Shown: one piece after another, positions 34,968 through 47,100 of the stretch
Layout: every line of letters begins with the position of its first letter
Position numbering within the stretch: the stretch's first letter is position 1
Source of the DNA: Mactromeris polynyma
Taxonomy: Eukaryota > Mollusca > Bivalvia > Venerida > Mactridae
Length of the DNA: 64,000 nucleotides
Direction of reading: 5' to 3'
NCBI GenBank assembly: GCA_032209605.1
Contig: JASFXZ010000010.1
Coordinates: forward strand, 13,909,385 to 13,973,384
Made by a program: the position numbers and the translations under genes
The notes under the pieces: generated by a model
Seen by the model: only the letters and a program-made list of their open reading frames with translations
The model's database searches: none
What the model was told of the DNA's origin: nothing

Positions 34968-35580
34968 TAATATCAATACTTAATATTAATCATAAATAAT
35001 ATATGACGACATCACTATATCCCGAATTTATAAGATACACCGTTAGAGAATGATCTCGGTGTTCACAATGCCAGAATTGTTACTTCATTTTCCAGTTGAA
35101 ACTTCCTGCATGTTTTATGTTGAATGAAGGAACAAGACAAATACAACCGACACTACTTCCAATGATTTAACAGACCAAAACAATGAACCAACAATCACTG
35201 AGTCAAAATCAGATGAACAAACAGACTGAAGAAAAGTAGTAGACTATAAAATAACAGCAAAAAATAGTTTAAACTTATTTATTTTGCATTATTTTGCGTT
35301 AGAAAACTATTTTATTACAACTTATTTTAATATCTCTCAATGACTGCTTCTTGGGATATGCCATCCTTGAACTATTGTTGGTTTGGCCCAACCCTACCCA
35401 GCAATTCTAGGTGGGTAGGTAGGTTTTTATTATTTTAAGCTCATACAAGTGTTTAAGTTACTAATATGCTGCTAAAAACAATTTCCTACTCAAGACCCCT
35501 CAAAAAATGTTTTTGATTAGGGGCCATTTTCATGGGTAGGTAGGGTTACGCCAAACATGCAATTTTATAATTATGGTCTT
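34968..35580. other. Intergenic, nothing recognised
   Basis: AT-rich; contains GGGTAGGTAGGT stretches near 35411 and 35536 but no gene-like frame. Confidence 0.5.
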
Positions 35581-35584
35581 ACTG

Positions 35585-36064
35585 ACCAGTTCTCATAGTA
35601 CTAACCAGTTCTCACAGTACTAACCAGTTCTCACAGTACTAACCAGTTATCATAGTACTAACCAGTTCTCACAGTACTAACCAGTTCTCACAGTACTAAC
35701 CAGTTCTCACAGTACTAACCAGTTCTCACAGTACTAACCAGTTCTCACAGTACTAACCAGTTCTCACAGTACTAACCAGTTCTCGCAGTACTAACCAGTT
35801 CTCGCAGTACTAACCAGTTCTCACAGTACTAACCAGTTCTCACAGTACTAACCAGTTCTCGCAGTACTAACCAGTTCTCACAGTACTAACCAGTTCTCAT
35901 AGTACTAACCAGTTCTCGCAGTACTAACCAGTTCTAGCAGTACTAACCAGTTCTTGCAGTACTAACCAGTTCTCACAGTACTAACCAGTTCTCACAGTAC
36001 TAACCAGTTCTCACAGTACTAACCAGTTCTCACAGTACTAACCAGTTCTCACAGTACTAACCAG
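35585..36064. repeat. 19-bp tandem array, about 25 copies
   Basis: The unit AGTACTAACCAGTTCTCAC repeats without spacers. Variants change CTCAC to CTCGC, CTCAT, CTAGC or CTTGC at one spot only. Confidence 0.95.
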
Positions 36065-36079
36065 TCATATCCGATTTAG

Positions 36080-36180
36080 ACATCGTGAAGTTAGGGATTC
36101 ATTGTCGGCCAAGGCAAGATTCAAACCAATGATCTACAGAGCAGGGGTTTGGTGCTGTGCCCTTGACCTCTATGCCTCAA
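36080..36180 (-). mobile_element. SINE family S5 fragment (minus)
   Basis: AAGATTCAAACCAATGATCT and CCTTGACCTCTATGCCTC; on the minus strand a tRNA-like head with TTGGTTTGAATCTTG (box B). Confidence 0.55.
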
Positions 36181-38590
36181 CATATGTCAACTAAGTTAGT
36201 AAACCATTAGGTATCTTAAAACAAGTGGGTAATATTTTCTCTAACAGGATCATGCAAGCTAAAAAGTTAAAGCTCTTTCTCAAAATTTTACAACTCCCAT
36301 ATCTCAATGTCAATAAACTATACAGTCTGCGATGTCAATGTGGGTTTTACGATGACACACCTGAAATTGTAGATTCACTCTGAATGAACTGTATGGTGTA
36401 CTCATATCAATATATCATACACCCACACACACATGTATGTGTACTTGTTTCACACTCATTGTCACTTTTGGGGCCGTTTATGGGTCCCATTTCACTACCA
36501 CACTGGCGTATGTGTTTTCAAACCTATTCTGTTTAAGATTTATCTCAAAAAAGTTGGAGGTTGATCTCGCATTTATTTTAGATATATGAATAAAACTTGT
36601 GTCAGAAAATACTACATGTTTGTCATACTGGATTAGAAATGGTATAAAATACAGATGTTAAAATTGATCATATACATTTGGCTCAAAATTCCCTTTTATC
36701 TATAAAAGACGCAAAATTTCCAATGTGTGCGTGCATGGATCAAGCAATTTACAACAGGGAGGGGGGGGGCGCATGGTGGGGTCCAGTTCCTGGTAAGGCA
36801 GAAGATTTAAGTCAGCAGGTGGAGTCCCTAGATTTTTGCAATGCAATTTGCATTTTGAAATGTAATATCATAATTTTGGACAAAAACAGAGAAGCCCTTG
36901 AATTAGGGAACCCTCTTGATCTAGAATTAGATGTGGTCAATACTATATTTTGCCAAAATTTCAGGGGGGGGGCAGGATGATTAGTGTAAAACTAAATGAT
37001 TATGAAATGATTGTCAAATAAAAGCAGCATGACCCCGAACTGAGCCACTGACGAGTACGCATGCATAGGCTGATTTGGGGGGGGGTACTGGCATGCACCC
37101 CTTCCTACAATCTGACAAACATTGTATCTACCTGAAGCGCAAAACAATTTCCAACCCTGAATCAACATAATATCTATTAATTAAGCATATGGCAATACAC
37201 TGAGCAACATTTTTGGTAGATTTACTTCGAGAATCATTAAGAAAGCACAGCTGACCCCCTGAACAAGGGGCAAACCCATCTATATTTATGCCCCCCATCA
37301 CCAAAAATCCTGTTTCTGCACCTGGTATGAGAGAGTGGTGTGGTTCCCCCTCAGTTTCTTATGAATGCTGGAATGCTATAATTTGCAAACTCAGCATTAA
37401 TTCCCTAATAAAATGGAAAAATATTCATTCAAATTGCAAAGTTGTACAATAAAAATAAATTACAAAGCAGTTTTATAGCATTATATTAAAACATGGCTAC
37501 TAACAACAGGTATCAGTTACCTGTAAATATAACAATACAGGTATTGTTACATCAACATATGCAAACTATTGTTGTTCTATGGTCAACCACTTGTCCAAAC
37601 ATGATAAAAATCTACTATACTTGCATTATAATGACCGCTGTTGACAGATCAGTATCTTATAATATCAAGACAAATATTCAAATTTCAATAAAGGCAATAA
37701 ATTGTTATCAACGTACTTCATACAAATCTTCAAAAATAGAAATGTCAACTGTAACATTACATTGTTTGAATAAAAATACTCTATAATTCATGAAATTTAA
37801 GCTTCTTAACTTTAATCTCTGGGTACAAAACAGATAGATCTACGACATTTTAAAATACACATAAATTCAAACTTTAAATATATTTATTCATACAATTCTT
37901 AACTAATGAAAAAAGGGATGAAACTATTCATAATATGTGTAAAGATTTAACCTTTAAAGAAGGAAAAACGATTTATTCGAAATGTGTAAAACTCAACTTG
38001 TTAATGTACATAAATATTCAGGCAAACTTTGCAGACGACAATTTGTACACACAAAATATTTTCGAATATTTACCTAAGATAGGTTTAATCCGGTCTGTAC
38101 TTCACAACACGCGTTCGCTAACTGTTTTATACAACCACAAACTGCAAAATGTACACTGCATATATTTGACAGCTCACTGGGTTGGTTTTTGCATTTAATA
38201 AACTACCTTATTTATCTTAGCGCAAACCCAGACACTATTCAGCGGACCATTAATCACACGCTGCGGTCCTAAAATGGAGAAAGGTATACCAGTCATTCAT
38301 TACTAAATATATACTGCTGTTTAAAAGAAGTGATCGGCATTCAACATACGTTTATATACAGCTAACAATAGATTTAAGCAAGGAGAAAGATCTAAATAGA
38401 ACCCAGGTGGTCAGTAATGAAATCAGTGTTAATATAATGAATGGTTTGAATGAGTGGGATGTTTGACAACAACGAAGTAAGCATTGTGAGACGAACGATT
38501 TAAATTAGAACCTACAAAATACAACTAATTTTAATAATTCAGGTTCAGACGTATCTTATACTTAACTTACTCCAATGTTTGATATATTTA
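36181..38590. other. Intergenic, G-runs but no gene seen
   Basis: Poly-G runs at about 36760, 36964 and 37077. Open frames at 36678-36980, 37493-37786 and 37935-38198 are AT-driven, with no domain features. No MITE of the main families was recognised. Confidence 0.45.
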
Positions 38591-38599
38591 TCGTGTAAT

Positions 38600-39066
38600 C
38601 TCTCAAAAGCGGCCATCTCTTGAGCAACAATCTGTCTTCCCCTGTACAATTATTTCACTTTATATAGTGTTCTTGTTATTTTCTGCCCAGTAATTTTGGC
38701 CTATTGTTGCCAGCTGTCTTGACATGTCAATTTCCGTCCATTAATCCCCCCCTCACTGTTTGTCGTCTTTGATTCTCCTGGTTATTCCTTATGGTCGGCC
38801 AGGTCATTCCTTGCGCATCTGTTCCCTTACCTTTGAGCCTCCTTGAAGTGCCTTGTTATAAAATATGGATTGTTGCGGGGAGGTAGCCTACTGTCTTATG
38901 TAGGCCTATGTGGCGTTCCCAGGAGCAACTTATTCTCTCTCTTTCAACAGCATTATCATTACTTCCATGGTAAGATTTACTATCGTCTTAACCTCTCTGG
39001 ATTGAGCAATAACCTCTCGCAACAATCAAAATTTGCAAATTGCACAAAGGGTGTCGTTCTGACTCC
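38600..39066. mobile_element. P2-like MITE, split copy
   Basis: CTCAAAAGCGGCCATCTCTT then GAGCAACAATCTGTC starts it. CTCTGGATTGAGCAATAACC and AAAGGGTGTCGTTCTGAC end it. About 340 bp between is not P2. Confidence 0.45.
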
Positions 39067-39419
39067 AAATTAGCCTACTATGTTTCAGAAAGGTCTGTAC
39101 ATGCAAGTATGCTGTTGGCGTTCATTATTCGTCTAGTCACGCGGTTATACCATTCAGTAGGCCTATGGTTGAACATAAAGACATATCAAAGTAATGCGTT
39201 TGAAAATACCCAAGTTTGTGGTAAGAAGTGTCTTCATCCCTGCACATGATTGGCTCCCTTCCCAGAAGTCGTCACGATGTGATAAATTCTTGGCCAAAAA
39301 AAACATCCCCGAGCCCAAATACGAACCAATAAAGATTTGTTTAAATTTGTTTATTTGGTTATCGTTTCTTGAACAAGTTTACGACTTTTATAAATCATTC
39401 TATATGACAGCTTCCTGTG

Positions 39420-39560
39420 TTACTAACCTCCAGCTACATGCGCCAAATTTTAGAGACTGCGAAGTTCGTGGGTCAACATTGGCTACAACGGGATTCAAAC
39501 TCACAACATTAATTAGGATCAAGAAGTCAGCACTTCATCCCTTGCACATTGCGCCTCCCT
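39420..39560 (-). mobile_element. SINE family S5 fragment (minus)
   Basis: ACGGGATTCAAACTCACAAC (box B in reverse) and TGCACATTGCGCCTCC, preceded by ATTTTAGAGACTGCGAAGTT, similar in layout to the other S5 copies. Confidence 0.5.
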
Positions 39561-39586
39561 TAAACAAGAAATGTAATAAGAAAATA

Positions 39587-39671
39587 CAGCCAACCTTACT
39601 TAAAGACCACCTCAATAATAAGACCAGTTTTTAAGGGTCATAAGAGTGGTCGCATTATTGAGGTTTTACTA
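39587..39671. mobile_element. P1 MITE copy 12, internally deleted (85 bp)
   Basis: TA-CAGCCAACCTTACTTAAAGA and GACCACCTCAATAATAAGAC join directly to the right end (GTGGTCGCATTATTGAGG, TTTTACT). The core is missing. Confidence 0.75.
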
Positions 39672-39944
39672 CGGTATTTTTGAAGAGAGATTTTGTAGCT
39701 TTTCATTGTTTTGAGAATGAATGAAACGTTACGAAGATGTATTCATGAACCATTTTTTAAAATCAAGCGATAATTGAATGAGGAAAGTGTATAGTTTATA
39801 GCAATTTAGAACTAATTAACATACCATGACCGACCACCCCACACAAAGCTATGATATCAGTACAGCGATATCGATTTTTCGATATACGGGACACGAGAAT
39901 CTGGTAGTTAAGAAACCATTTTCTGCCTAGACATGTAAATGTAC

Positions 39945-40190
39945 GCCATGTTCATGCGTATATATATATACTTAGCACACAGAACTCAATGTACGCCATG
40001 TTCATGCGTATACATATATACTTAGCACACAGAACTCAATGTACGCCATGTTCATGCGTATACATATATACTTAGCACACAGAACTCAATGTACGCCATG
40101 TTCATGCGTATACATATATACTTAGCACACAGAACTCAATGTACGCCATGTTCATGCGTATATATATATACTTAGCACACAGAACTCAAA
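39945..40190. repeat. 50-bp tandem array, about 5 copies
   Basis: The unit ATGTACGCCATGTTCATGCG then TATACATATATACTTAGCAC then ACAGAACTCA recurs exactly every 50 bp; the first and last copies have TATATATATA in place of TACATATATA. Confidence 0.95.
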
Positions 40191-40474
40191 AGTTGCTCAG
40201 CCAAGTGTTGAGGTTTGAGAGTCTGAAGTTGACTAAAATCAGTAAAATGCTAACAGAGTATTCTTCGTAGTCCATTTTGTTTGAGGTTTTAGTGTAAATA
40301 TACGATTTAAGGGTAAGTATTGAATAAATAAGTACTAAGAAAGTATTTTAATCCATTCGCACTTACAAATATTCATACGCTGAGCCAGTAGAGCGAATTT
40401 TGAGATTTGAGTGCTAATTGCATAGTACTGATTGGTGGGTATACTCGCGGGCCCAGTGTTCTTACTTCATAGCA

Positions 40475-40770
40475 GATGATCCGTGGTCCAGTGGTAACGC
40501 GCTGAACTAGTAATCAATCAATCGCAGGTTCGATTCCCCGCTCCACCACTGACAGTACTAATAGTCTTTCGGACGAAACTTTGAAAAACCGAGGTCCCGT
40601 GTACGAAGCTTTACATCGGGCACGTAAAAGAACCAGGGATGCTTTTGGAATTGGGTCATCTTCTGTATCATGCACTTTCCTCCAAAAATCTAAAAGGACT
40701 AACATTCTTCCGGACGCGTCGCCCATATGGGAAACCGGTGGCAACGATAAATAAACGCTAATACAATTTC
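40475..40770 (+). mobile_element. SINE family S6 (tRNA head plus conserved body)
   Basis: The head has box A (TGGTCCAGTGGTAACGC) and a perfect box B (GGTTCGATTCC). The T-arm and acceptor stems do not pair, so it is not a working tRNA. The body CTTTCGGACGAAACTTTG, AAACCGAGGTCCCGTGTAC and GGGCACGTAAAAGAACCAGG resembles a SINE core common in marine invertebrates (from memory, not checked). Confidence 0.7.
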
Positions 40771-41224
40771 TCACTACATGTAAAATTGATCTACATTTTA
40801 ACATACCCAAAATGCATTCTTACAACGTAGGCTTATTAAAACCGAAGCATGTTTACAACTCTTATCTTTCCTTTAATAAACTATTCTAACATCATTTCAG
40901 TGACTAATCTTCTCAATTAATGAATAACTATGAGGATTGTCTATATACTGACTGTGCTGTGGTATTCATGGGAATATATTCACATACGGTGCGTGTATGC
41001 TTAACAATACCGTCACGTGTGCAAAATGACATGCATGAATTAAATCTTTCATAAGAAAAGAGGGATAGGCATGTCAACGTATTCGTTTAGATATGAGCGA
41101 TTGATGAATGACAATGTCGCCCTATACCTGACGAACTTATTCATCCCGTCTGCGTTATTTTCTGTGTGATATGCATTTTTATGTTGTTATCTGTTAGGTA
41201 TAATGAGTATACTAAGGAACGCTA

Positions 41225-41330
41225 AAGAAGGCGTGGTCGAGGGTAGAGCCCGTGGCTTCTGAGCCAAAGGGCGTGAGTTTGAGTCCAACTTTGAGTGGGG
41301 TTTAATGACGAACTTCACAATCCCTTTAAA
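41225..41330 (+). mobile_element. SINE family S4, copy 3 (5' part)
   Basis: TGGTCGAGGGTAGAGCCCGT head and GCGTGAGTTTGAGTCC box B. The layout is like 30800-30960 but truncated after TTCACAATCC. Confidence 0.5.
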
Positions 41331-41783
41331 CGAATCAGTACTTTTACCATATCTGTTTTTTCAAACCTTTTGATTTACAAAGTACCAGCATTTTCCTTTT
41401 CAATCATTTTGAAAATTAAAATTTATTTGACCATCGGATTACACCTGTGTGAAGTTAATGAAAGGAACAATAATAACAGTTATATCAGTACAACTACTAC
41501 ATATCAGTGCTAGCAGTGATACTGCAGTAGTAGAAGTTATACTGCTCCTTGTGCCGACAGTAAACATACACTAAATTGTATTCATTTCTAAAATTTCAAA
41601 TACTGACATTGTAGCAACATTTACATGAAGTGTGGAAGAAAGTAATTGGTTACGTTCTGTTCATTTATACATTTTCAAAAAGCTGTAAGAAATTATTGAA
41701 AACGCTGACAGTATTTTTATTATCACGCTGATGGTTAAGACTGTTTATACAGGTGGGACTTAAGTTGTGGAGAAAGTTACAAA

Positions 41784-41914
41784 CACAGGAGATTGTCACG
41801 AGTTCTCCCTCATATTCCTCCTATAGTATACGTAGAGTTTGAATATATAGTACATGTACATAATTATGTACTATAGGAAGGATAAAGGGAGAGAACACGT
41901 GTCAGTCTCGTGTG
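41784..41914. mobile_element. Family B MITE copy 4
   Basis: CACAGGAGATTGTCACGAG at the left, TACTATAGGAAGGATAAAGG and GAGAGAACACGTGTCAG at the right, around an AT-rich palindromic centre. Confidence 0.8.
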
Positions 41915-43960
41915 GTACAACCGTAGTATATTACTTAGTTATCTTCCCTTTAACACGTTTGTACAAAATGTCATTAGTCGCATTTGCTTGTCTATATACT
42001 GTAACTTATATGTACTGTTTATAATATGACAATATGATGAGTGATTGTTTTTACTGAATGTCAATGTGTGTTATACATTATTATTGCGTGTTTAGTTTAT
42101 GTTGTTGTCGGTAAGAAGGCCATGTTTTACTTTATGTGTAGAGTGTTTTTGTATATATTTTTACATGCTACCTCCTATAAATTAATCATTGCAATTCTTG
42201 GAAAATATGATTTATTAGCCCCTAAACTTTTGAAAATGGACAATTTTACAGATTTTTACTCTATGTTCAATGTAACAGTAGGTGATACTTTTAAAATCAA
42301 ATTGGAAGCAAGAAGATGTTTAGTTAGAATAAATATGTTTACACTAAATGAAAGAGAATAAATTGAAGAATATTGTCATAACTGCTAAAATATTCCAGTA
42401 TTAAGATAAAGTGTTTAAATTTACGTATGAAAATAATTTCCCTCTATAATCTATTGATCAAAACTGGTAGAGCTGGGAACTCGATATCGATTTTCGGGTG
42501 ATTTTCAAGGGAGACAATCCACTGCGATAAGCCAGCAAAAATACACGGAAAGCTGCGTATGTATATTATTATATCATAATTATTATTATTACCGGCACTT
42601 ATAGCAAACCAGGACAGTTATACTGCTTCTGCAGTTATCGCCAACCTCACACCGATCATTGCCACTGACTAGTGGATTTGAAATCGTATTTTAATATAAG
42701 GGAGGCTAATCTGAAATACTAATCGTATACACTGTTCGGGGGTTTGACGGAAAACGGCCTTTCAGTTTGTTACTCTGGTGCCAGTGGATGCGTGCTATAT
42801 ATATATCAATTAAAGCATAGACAATACTAGTATAGTGCGAACAGGTGTATGAACTTTCAGGACTGATCCATGTCATTATAGGTAATGAAATGATCTCGTG
42901 CATAAAACTGTTTGAATTATGTTTCTATCAAAACACAACCGCGGCTAAAATACGACTACTTTACGGACAACCACGAACATTTCAATACACCTATTTTGAA
43001 ATGTAATGATCCAGGTAATATATTCATACGTTCGCGGTTAATAAAATCGCGCTATATATAACAGTTATTGTCAACAACTCAGTGAACGAAAAACGAAGAT
43101 AATATACCGCCATGTTTGGTGATTGCATATCGCTTACATGTCTCAGACAGACCCGCCACGTGGTTTATACGGCTACCTGCTGCAGCAGCTTTTCTAATTA
43201 AACATTTAAGAATGTTTTACAGAGCCCAATGGGGTTAAAATTCGCGACCATAACGACGCTAGACGCTGCCGTCTTAGGGACTGAGGGTTCGAACCTAATC
43301 TGTTTCAATAATAAATTGATAAGAAAGTAGTTGGAAATATACATAGCATTGATATCAATGGAACTAAACTTCTCCCATGTTTTTACTCTTTGAGATATTT
43401 TGAAGCATCAGTATTGGCAGCTTATACCAATTTAATTACATATAAACATTTTAAAAAAACTATTTTAAATTCACTTTGTTTGTTTTTGTATTAACTGAGT
43501 CCAGTACGTTGAATTATTTACTCTATAATGCACTGCATCGTAATGTTAAAAGTTCATATTTTTCATCTTTTGAAAATTATCACGTGACTTGAAGCACGAT
43601 TTAACGGTCCTATGTATTTATTATACACACTCATACACACAAATTAGTAACATATGTATGTTGTCATTGTTTCAATGTAATTACCAATTTGAACGATAGT
43701 TTGATGGTAAATTCCACGTCAACATTGATTGTTTGGACGTGTAGTGTATGAACGCGTAACGTTGTCGTCTGAACGACATGCGTGATAGGATTCACTGACA
43801 GACGTTGTGTTACTCATCTGCGGATATTATTTAGTTTTCTTGATATAAACAGAATAATTGTGACAAATACAGTTTAATGAAATCATCAATCTCCGCTTAT
43901 CCGTTTATCATCAGTAAGAACTACTCTAAGGCGCTATCCGCAGCATGCCAACTTGCAGTG
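41915..43960. other. Intergenic upstream of the glycosyltransferase
   Basis: AT-rich. The open frame 42041-42361 (106 residues) is rich in hydrophobic residues from AT codons and has no family features. A tRNA-like fragment near 43235-43310 (GAGGGTTCGAACC box B) may be a SINE remnant. Confidence 0.4.
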
Positions 43961-43972
43961 AGTTGATTTGTG

Positions 43973-44010
43973 TCACGTGACCTCCACAGACGGTAATGCA
44001 AAATGGCCGC
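43973..44010 (+). promoter_or_regulatory. Promoter-proximal motifs of the glycosyltransferase gene
   Basis: TCACGTGA at 43973-43980 is a palindromic E-box. CAAAATGGCCGCC near 44000 resembles a YY1 site (consensus AAnATGGCGGC). They lie about 145-175 bp upstream of the ATG at 44147, where a TATA-less promoter would be expected. Inferred only. Confidence 0.4.
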
Positions 44011-44146
44011 CTTGTTTTTTTAACAATGACTTCAAAACATTACTTTCTTTGTTAAATGCGACATAGGTATTGATAAATGAATGAAATTTAGACGAGACAG
44101 AAGACATTGAAGGGGATTGTATTTTTTATAGTTATTTAATTTTATT

Positions 44147-47100
44147 ATGCCGTCGAAGAGAATGTTGAGCAGACGACAATGCATATTTGTCATAGTGGTG
44201 TTACCATTACTGATTGTGCCGGCGATGTTCATCCTGAAACATGCCGACGGAGGACTGGCGGAAGTGTTTATTCCACCACAGAGAAATTCGATGAAACGGG
44301 CACATTCAGTCCATAGTTCAAACATATCTGCAGGTAATGTGTTACTTTCATATATATTTTTATGCATATTGCTAAATACACTATGGAATATTTCCCAATT
44401 TTAGTGTCTTCAGGTTGCATAGGTAGTGTTATGCCGCATACTATCGCTGACTTGCAATTTGTTGCCTCTTACCGCGATGGGCTCGAGTGTACGTGCGAGG
44501 AATCTATCTAGCTGCCTTATGGAAGGTCAATGGTTTACGCCTATTGCTAGAAAGGGGCAGCCGGGATCTACCCCCAACCCTTATTTAGGGTCATGCAGTG
44601 ACGCTTCCAGTTATGTTTATGTGACTTAAATTTCCATCACATGTGCCACAAAAATATTATTTTACTTAAGTAAAGGCTATTGTCTAGTCAAATCAGCATG
44701 GTCATTATATATATAGCCTTGTAAGCAACCGACGTAATAACAGGACACTTTCATGCGAAAGTTAAAAATCATCTTTTAAAAAATGTTATACATGAACTAC
44801 ATCTAGAGTCACGTGTAGCCTTCTTAATGTATGTATAATGGGATGGGCACCAAAGTTGTGCGAGATTTTACAAGAGAGCAATAATTCAATATTTCTTTTG
44901 CTTGATTTACTGTGAATTGATAATACAATGTACGTATATAAATGCACAGTGTGTCGTGTGCTTGAAAGGTTTTACAATTTGGTTTATTACGCGATTCTTT
45001 TGTCTCCGTTTCATTGTTGATTTTACTGTGTATTAACCAAAATTTAATAATACATGATAATTTATTCAAGATGTAAATTTGTGTTTATGTGGGGAGTGAT
45101 TGATCACTCTAACTTTAATTACCTGATAGCGGTAACATACCATATTGTCTGCCTATCGACACAACACACACACGAATAAATAACAGTTTCATGTACATGT
45201 AAATCAAATTAGAATAAAAAATGTACAACAGTGCAACCTCTCCCGAGCGGGGCCGCCCTGTCTGGAGCAACAACCTCTCCCGAGTGGCCGCCCTATCTGG
45301 AGCAACAACCTCTCCCGAGCGGCCGCCCTGTCTGGAGCAACAACCTCTCCCGAGTGGCCGCCCTGTCTGGAGCAACAACCTCTCCCGAGTGGCCGCCCTG
45401 TCTGTAGCAACAATCTCTCCCGAGCGGCCACCCTGTCTGGAGCAACAACCTCTCCCGAGCGGCCGCCCTGTCTGGAGCAACAACCTCTCCCGAGCGGCCG
45501 CCCTGTCTGGAGCAACAACCTCTCCCGAGCGGCCGCCCTGTCTGGAGCAACACACTCTCTACAACAACTCGATTAATACTCTTGTAATTCGATTTTACTA
45601 TAACTTCTCTTGACCAACAACCTCTTCAAAAAGATAGTTGAATTCATCTGGATCATTACAATAAGTGACATGTTCCAGTTTACTGCAATCAACATCAATA
45701 AGCGATGCGACCAGTTGTTTTTAAGAAACTATATGAAATAGTGGAGGCGGGTTAGCGCATCTGACCGGTACATACTCGTGTATATGCTTATTACCAGATC
45801 TTGCATGGTGCAGAATAATAACAAAATCACAACGAACTGTAAAAGAGAGAATAAGTTGATACAGGGAATGCCACATAAATTAGACGAAGCCTCTCCTAAC
45901 AGACCCCCGGGAAAACAACAGCTGATATCCAGCTCGTACTGCACGTACAAGTGACAATACACATTATTACAAATCAAACATCTAACATGTACGGTTGTAT
46001 TAATTGTTCTAACAACAATTTTGTCCTGAGGGAAAATGTAAAAGTGAATCATTACACGCATCAACAATCCAACCTGTTGCTACCTGTGTCCAATGTCTTG
46101 ACAAAGCAGTCATCTGTTTTAACACACGCGTAACATAGAACGATATGTGAGCATTCAGCGTGCACTTGTATTATATAATACAACAAAACGTATATATACG
46201 AAACACCATTGGGACCAATAAAAATATTCGTTATATCAGCTGTTCATTATACCCGCAACGATTTGAATGCTTACGGATTTGTAATATGTTCTTCAAGTCC
46301 GACTGTTCAGTGTATACGCATGTTTTATTGTATCTATTCAGTAAATAATTAATTAGATACACATGTAAATTATGTAACTGCATTTGTACCCCGGGGCCAC
46401 CTATAATTGTCAGTAATTAACATGTAGGTAATAAAAACGGTCATGATATCTGGTGTAGTGGTATCTCTTGCTACATTGAAGTATTGTGGTCAATCATGCT
46501 AACCCGCAATACATCAGTATATCGCATTGTTTCTAAACATCTACTTGCTCTTCTGTTCATTTTGATTGCAATCAGCTAAAACATTTAATACTTAAATGAA
46601 CTGAACAATAGACAGAAAGTCGATGTCACGTCCATTATTTCAGACCACTTTGTCATAATGTAGTACATGTACCTACAGTAAAACCTCAATCATAAGACCA
46701 TCCTTAGGATCCTTGAAAACTGGTCCGAATATTGAGGTGGTCTTAATATCGAGGTTGAAAATGAAGAGGAAAACAGTTTTTTTTGTTTATTTTGAGGTGG
46801 CCGTATTATTTAGGTGGTCTTGAAGTGAAGTTTTACGGTATTCTCGAAATAAAAAATGTCGAATTATGTAATTATGATCAGTATAGTTATTTGGATATGC
46901 TTAGTTGATTCAAACATCTTAATATAAACTAGTACATGTAACTGATTTGTTTGCGTATTGTTGTTGGGGACAGGGACCGTATATAGTGTGTTCCGGTTGG
47001 GGGTTACAGAATATCTGTATTCAAGTGGTCGTTTTGATCAAATTTCCTATTTAGGAATTGGAATTCTTGGAATCCCATGACTCAAAATTATGTTTTCTCC

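Noticed and set aside
35585..36064. CRISPR-like array
   Set aside because: Units are contiguous 19-mers with no unique spacers, no cas genes, and a eukaryotic context.
40475..40560. tRNA gene
   Set aside because: Box A and B are present, but the acceptor and T stems do not pair, and a SINE body follows.
42041..42361. 106-aa hydrophobic ORF
   Set aside because: Composition follows AT-rich codons (I, Y, F, L); no signal-anchor pattern, family motif or exon neighbours.
45115..45613. Five overlapping 86-146 aa ORFs with GRPVWSNNLS-like or LQTGRPLGRG-like repeats
   Set aside because: Frames through the GC-rich 35-bp minisatellite, which lies in an intron and derives from a MITE.
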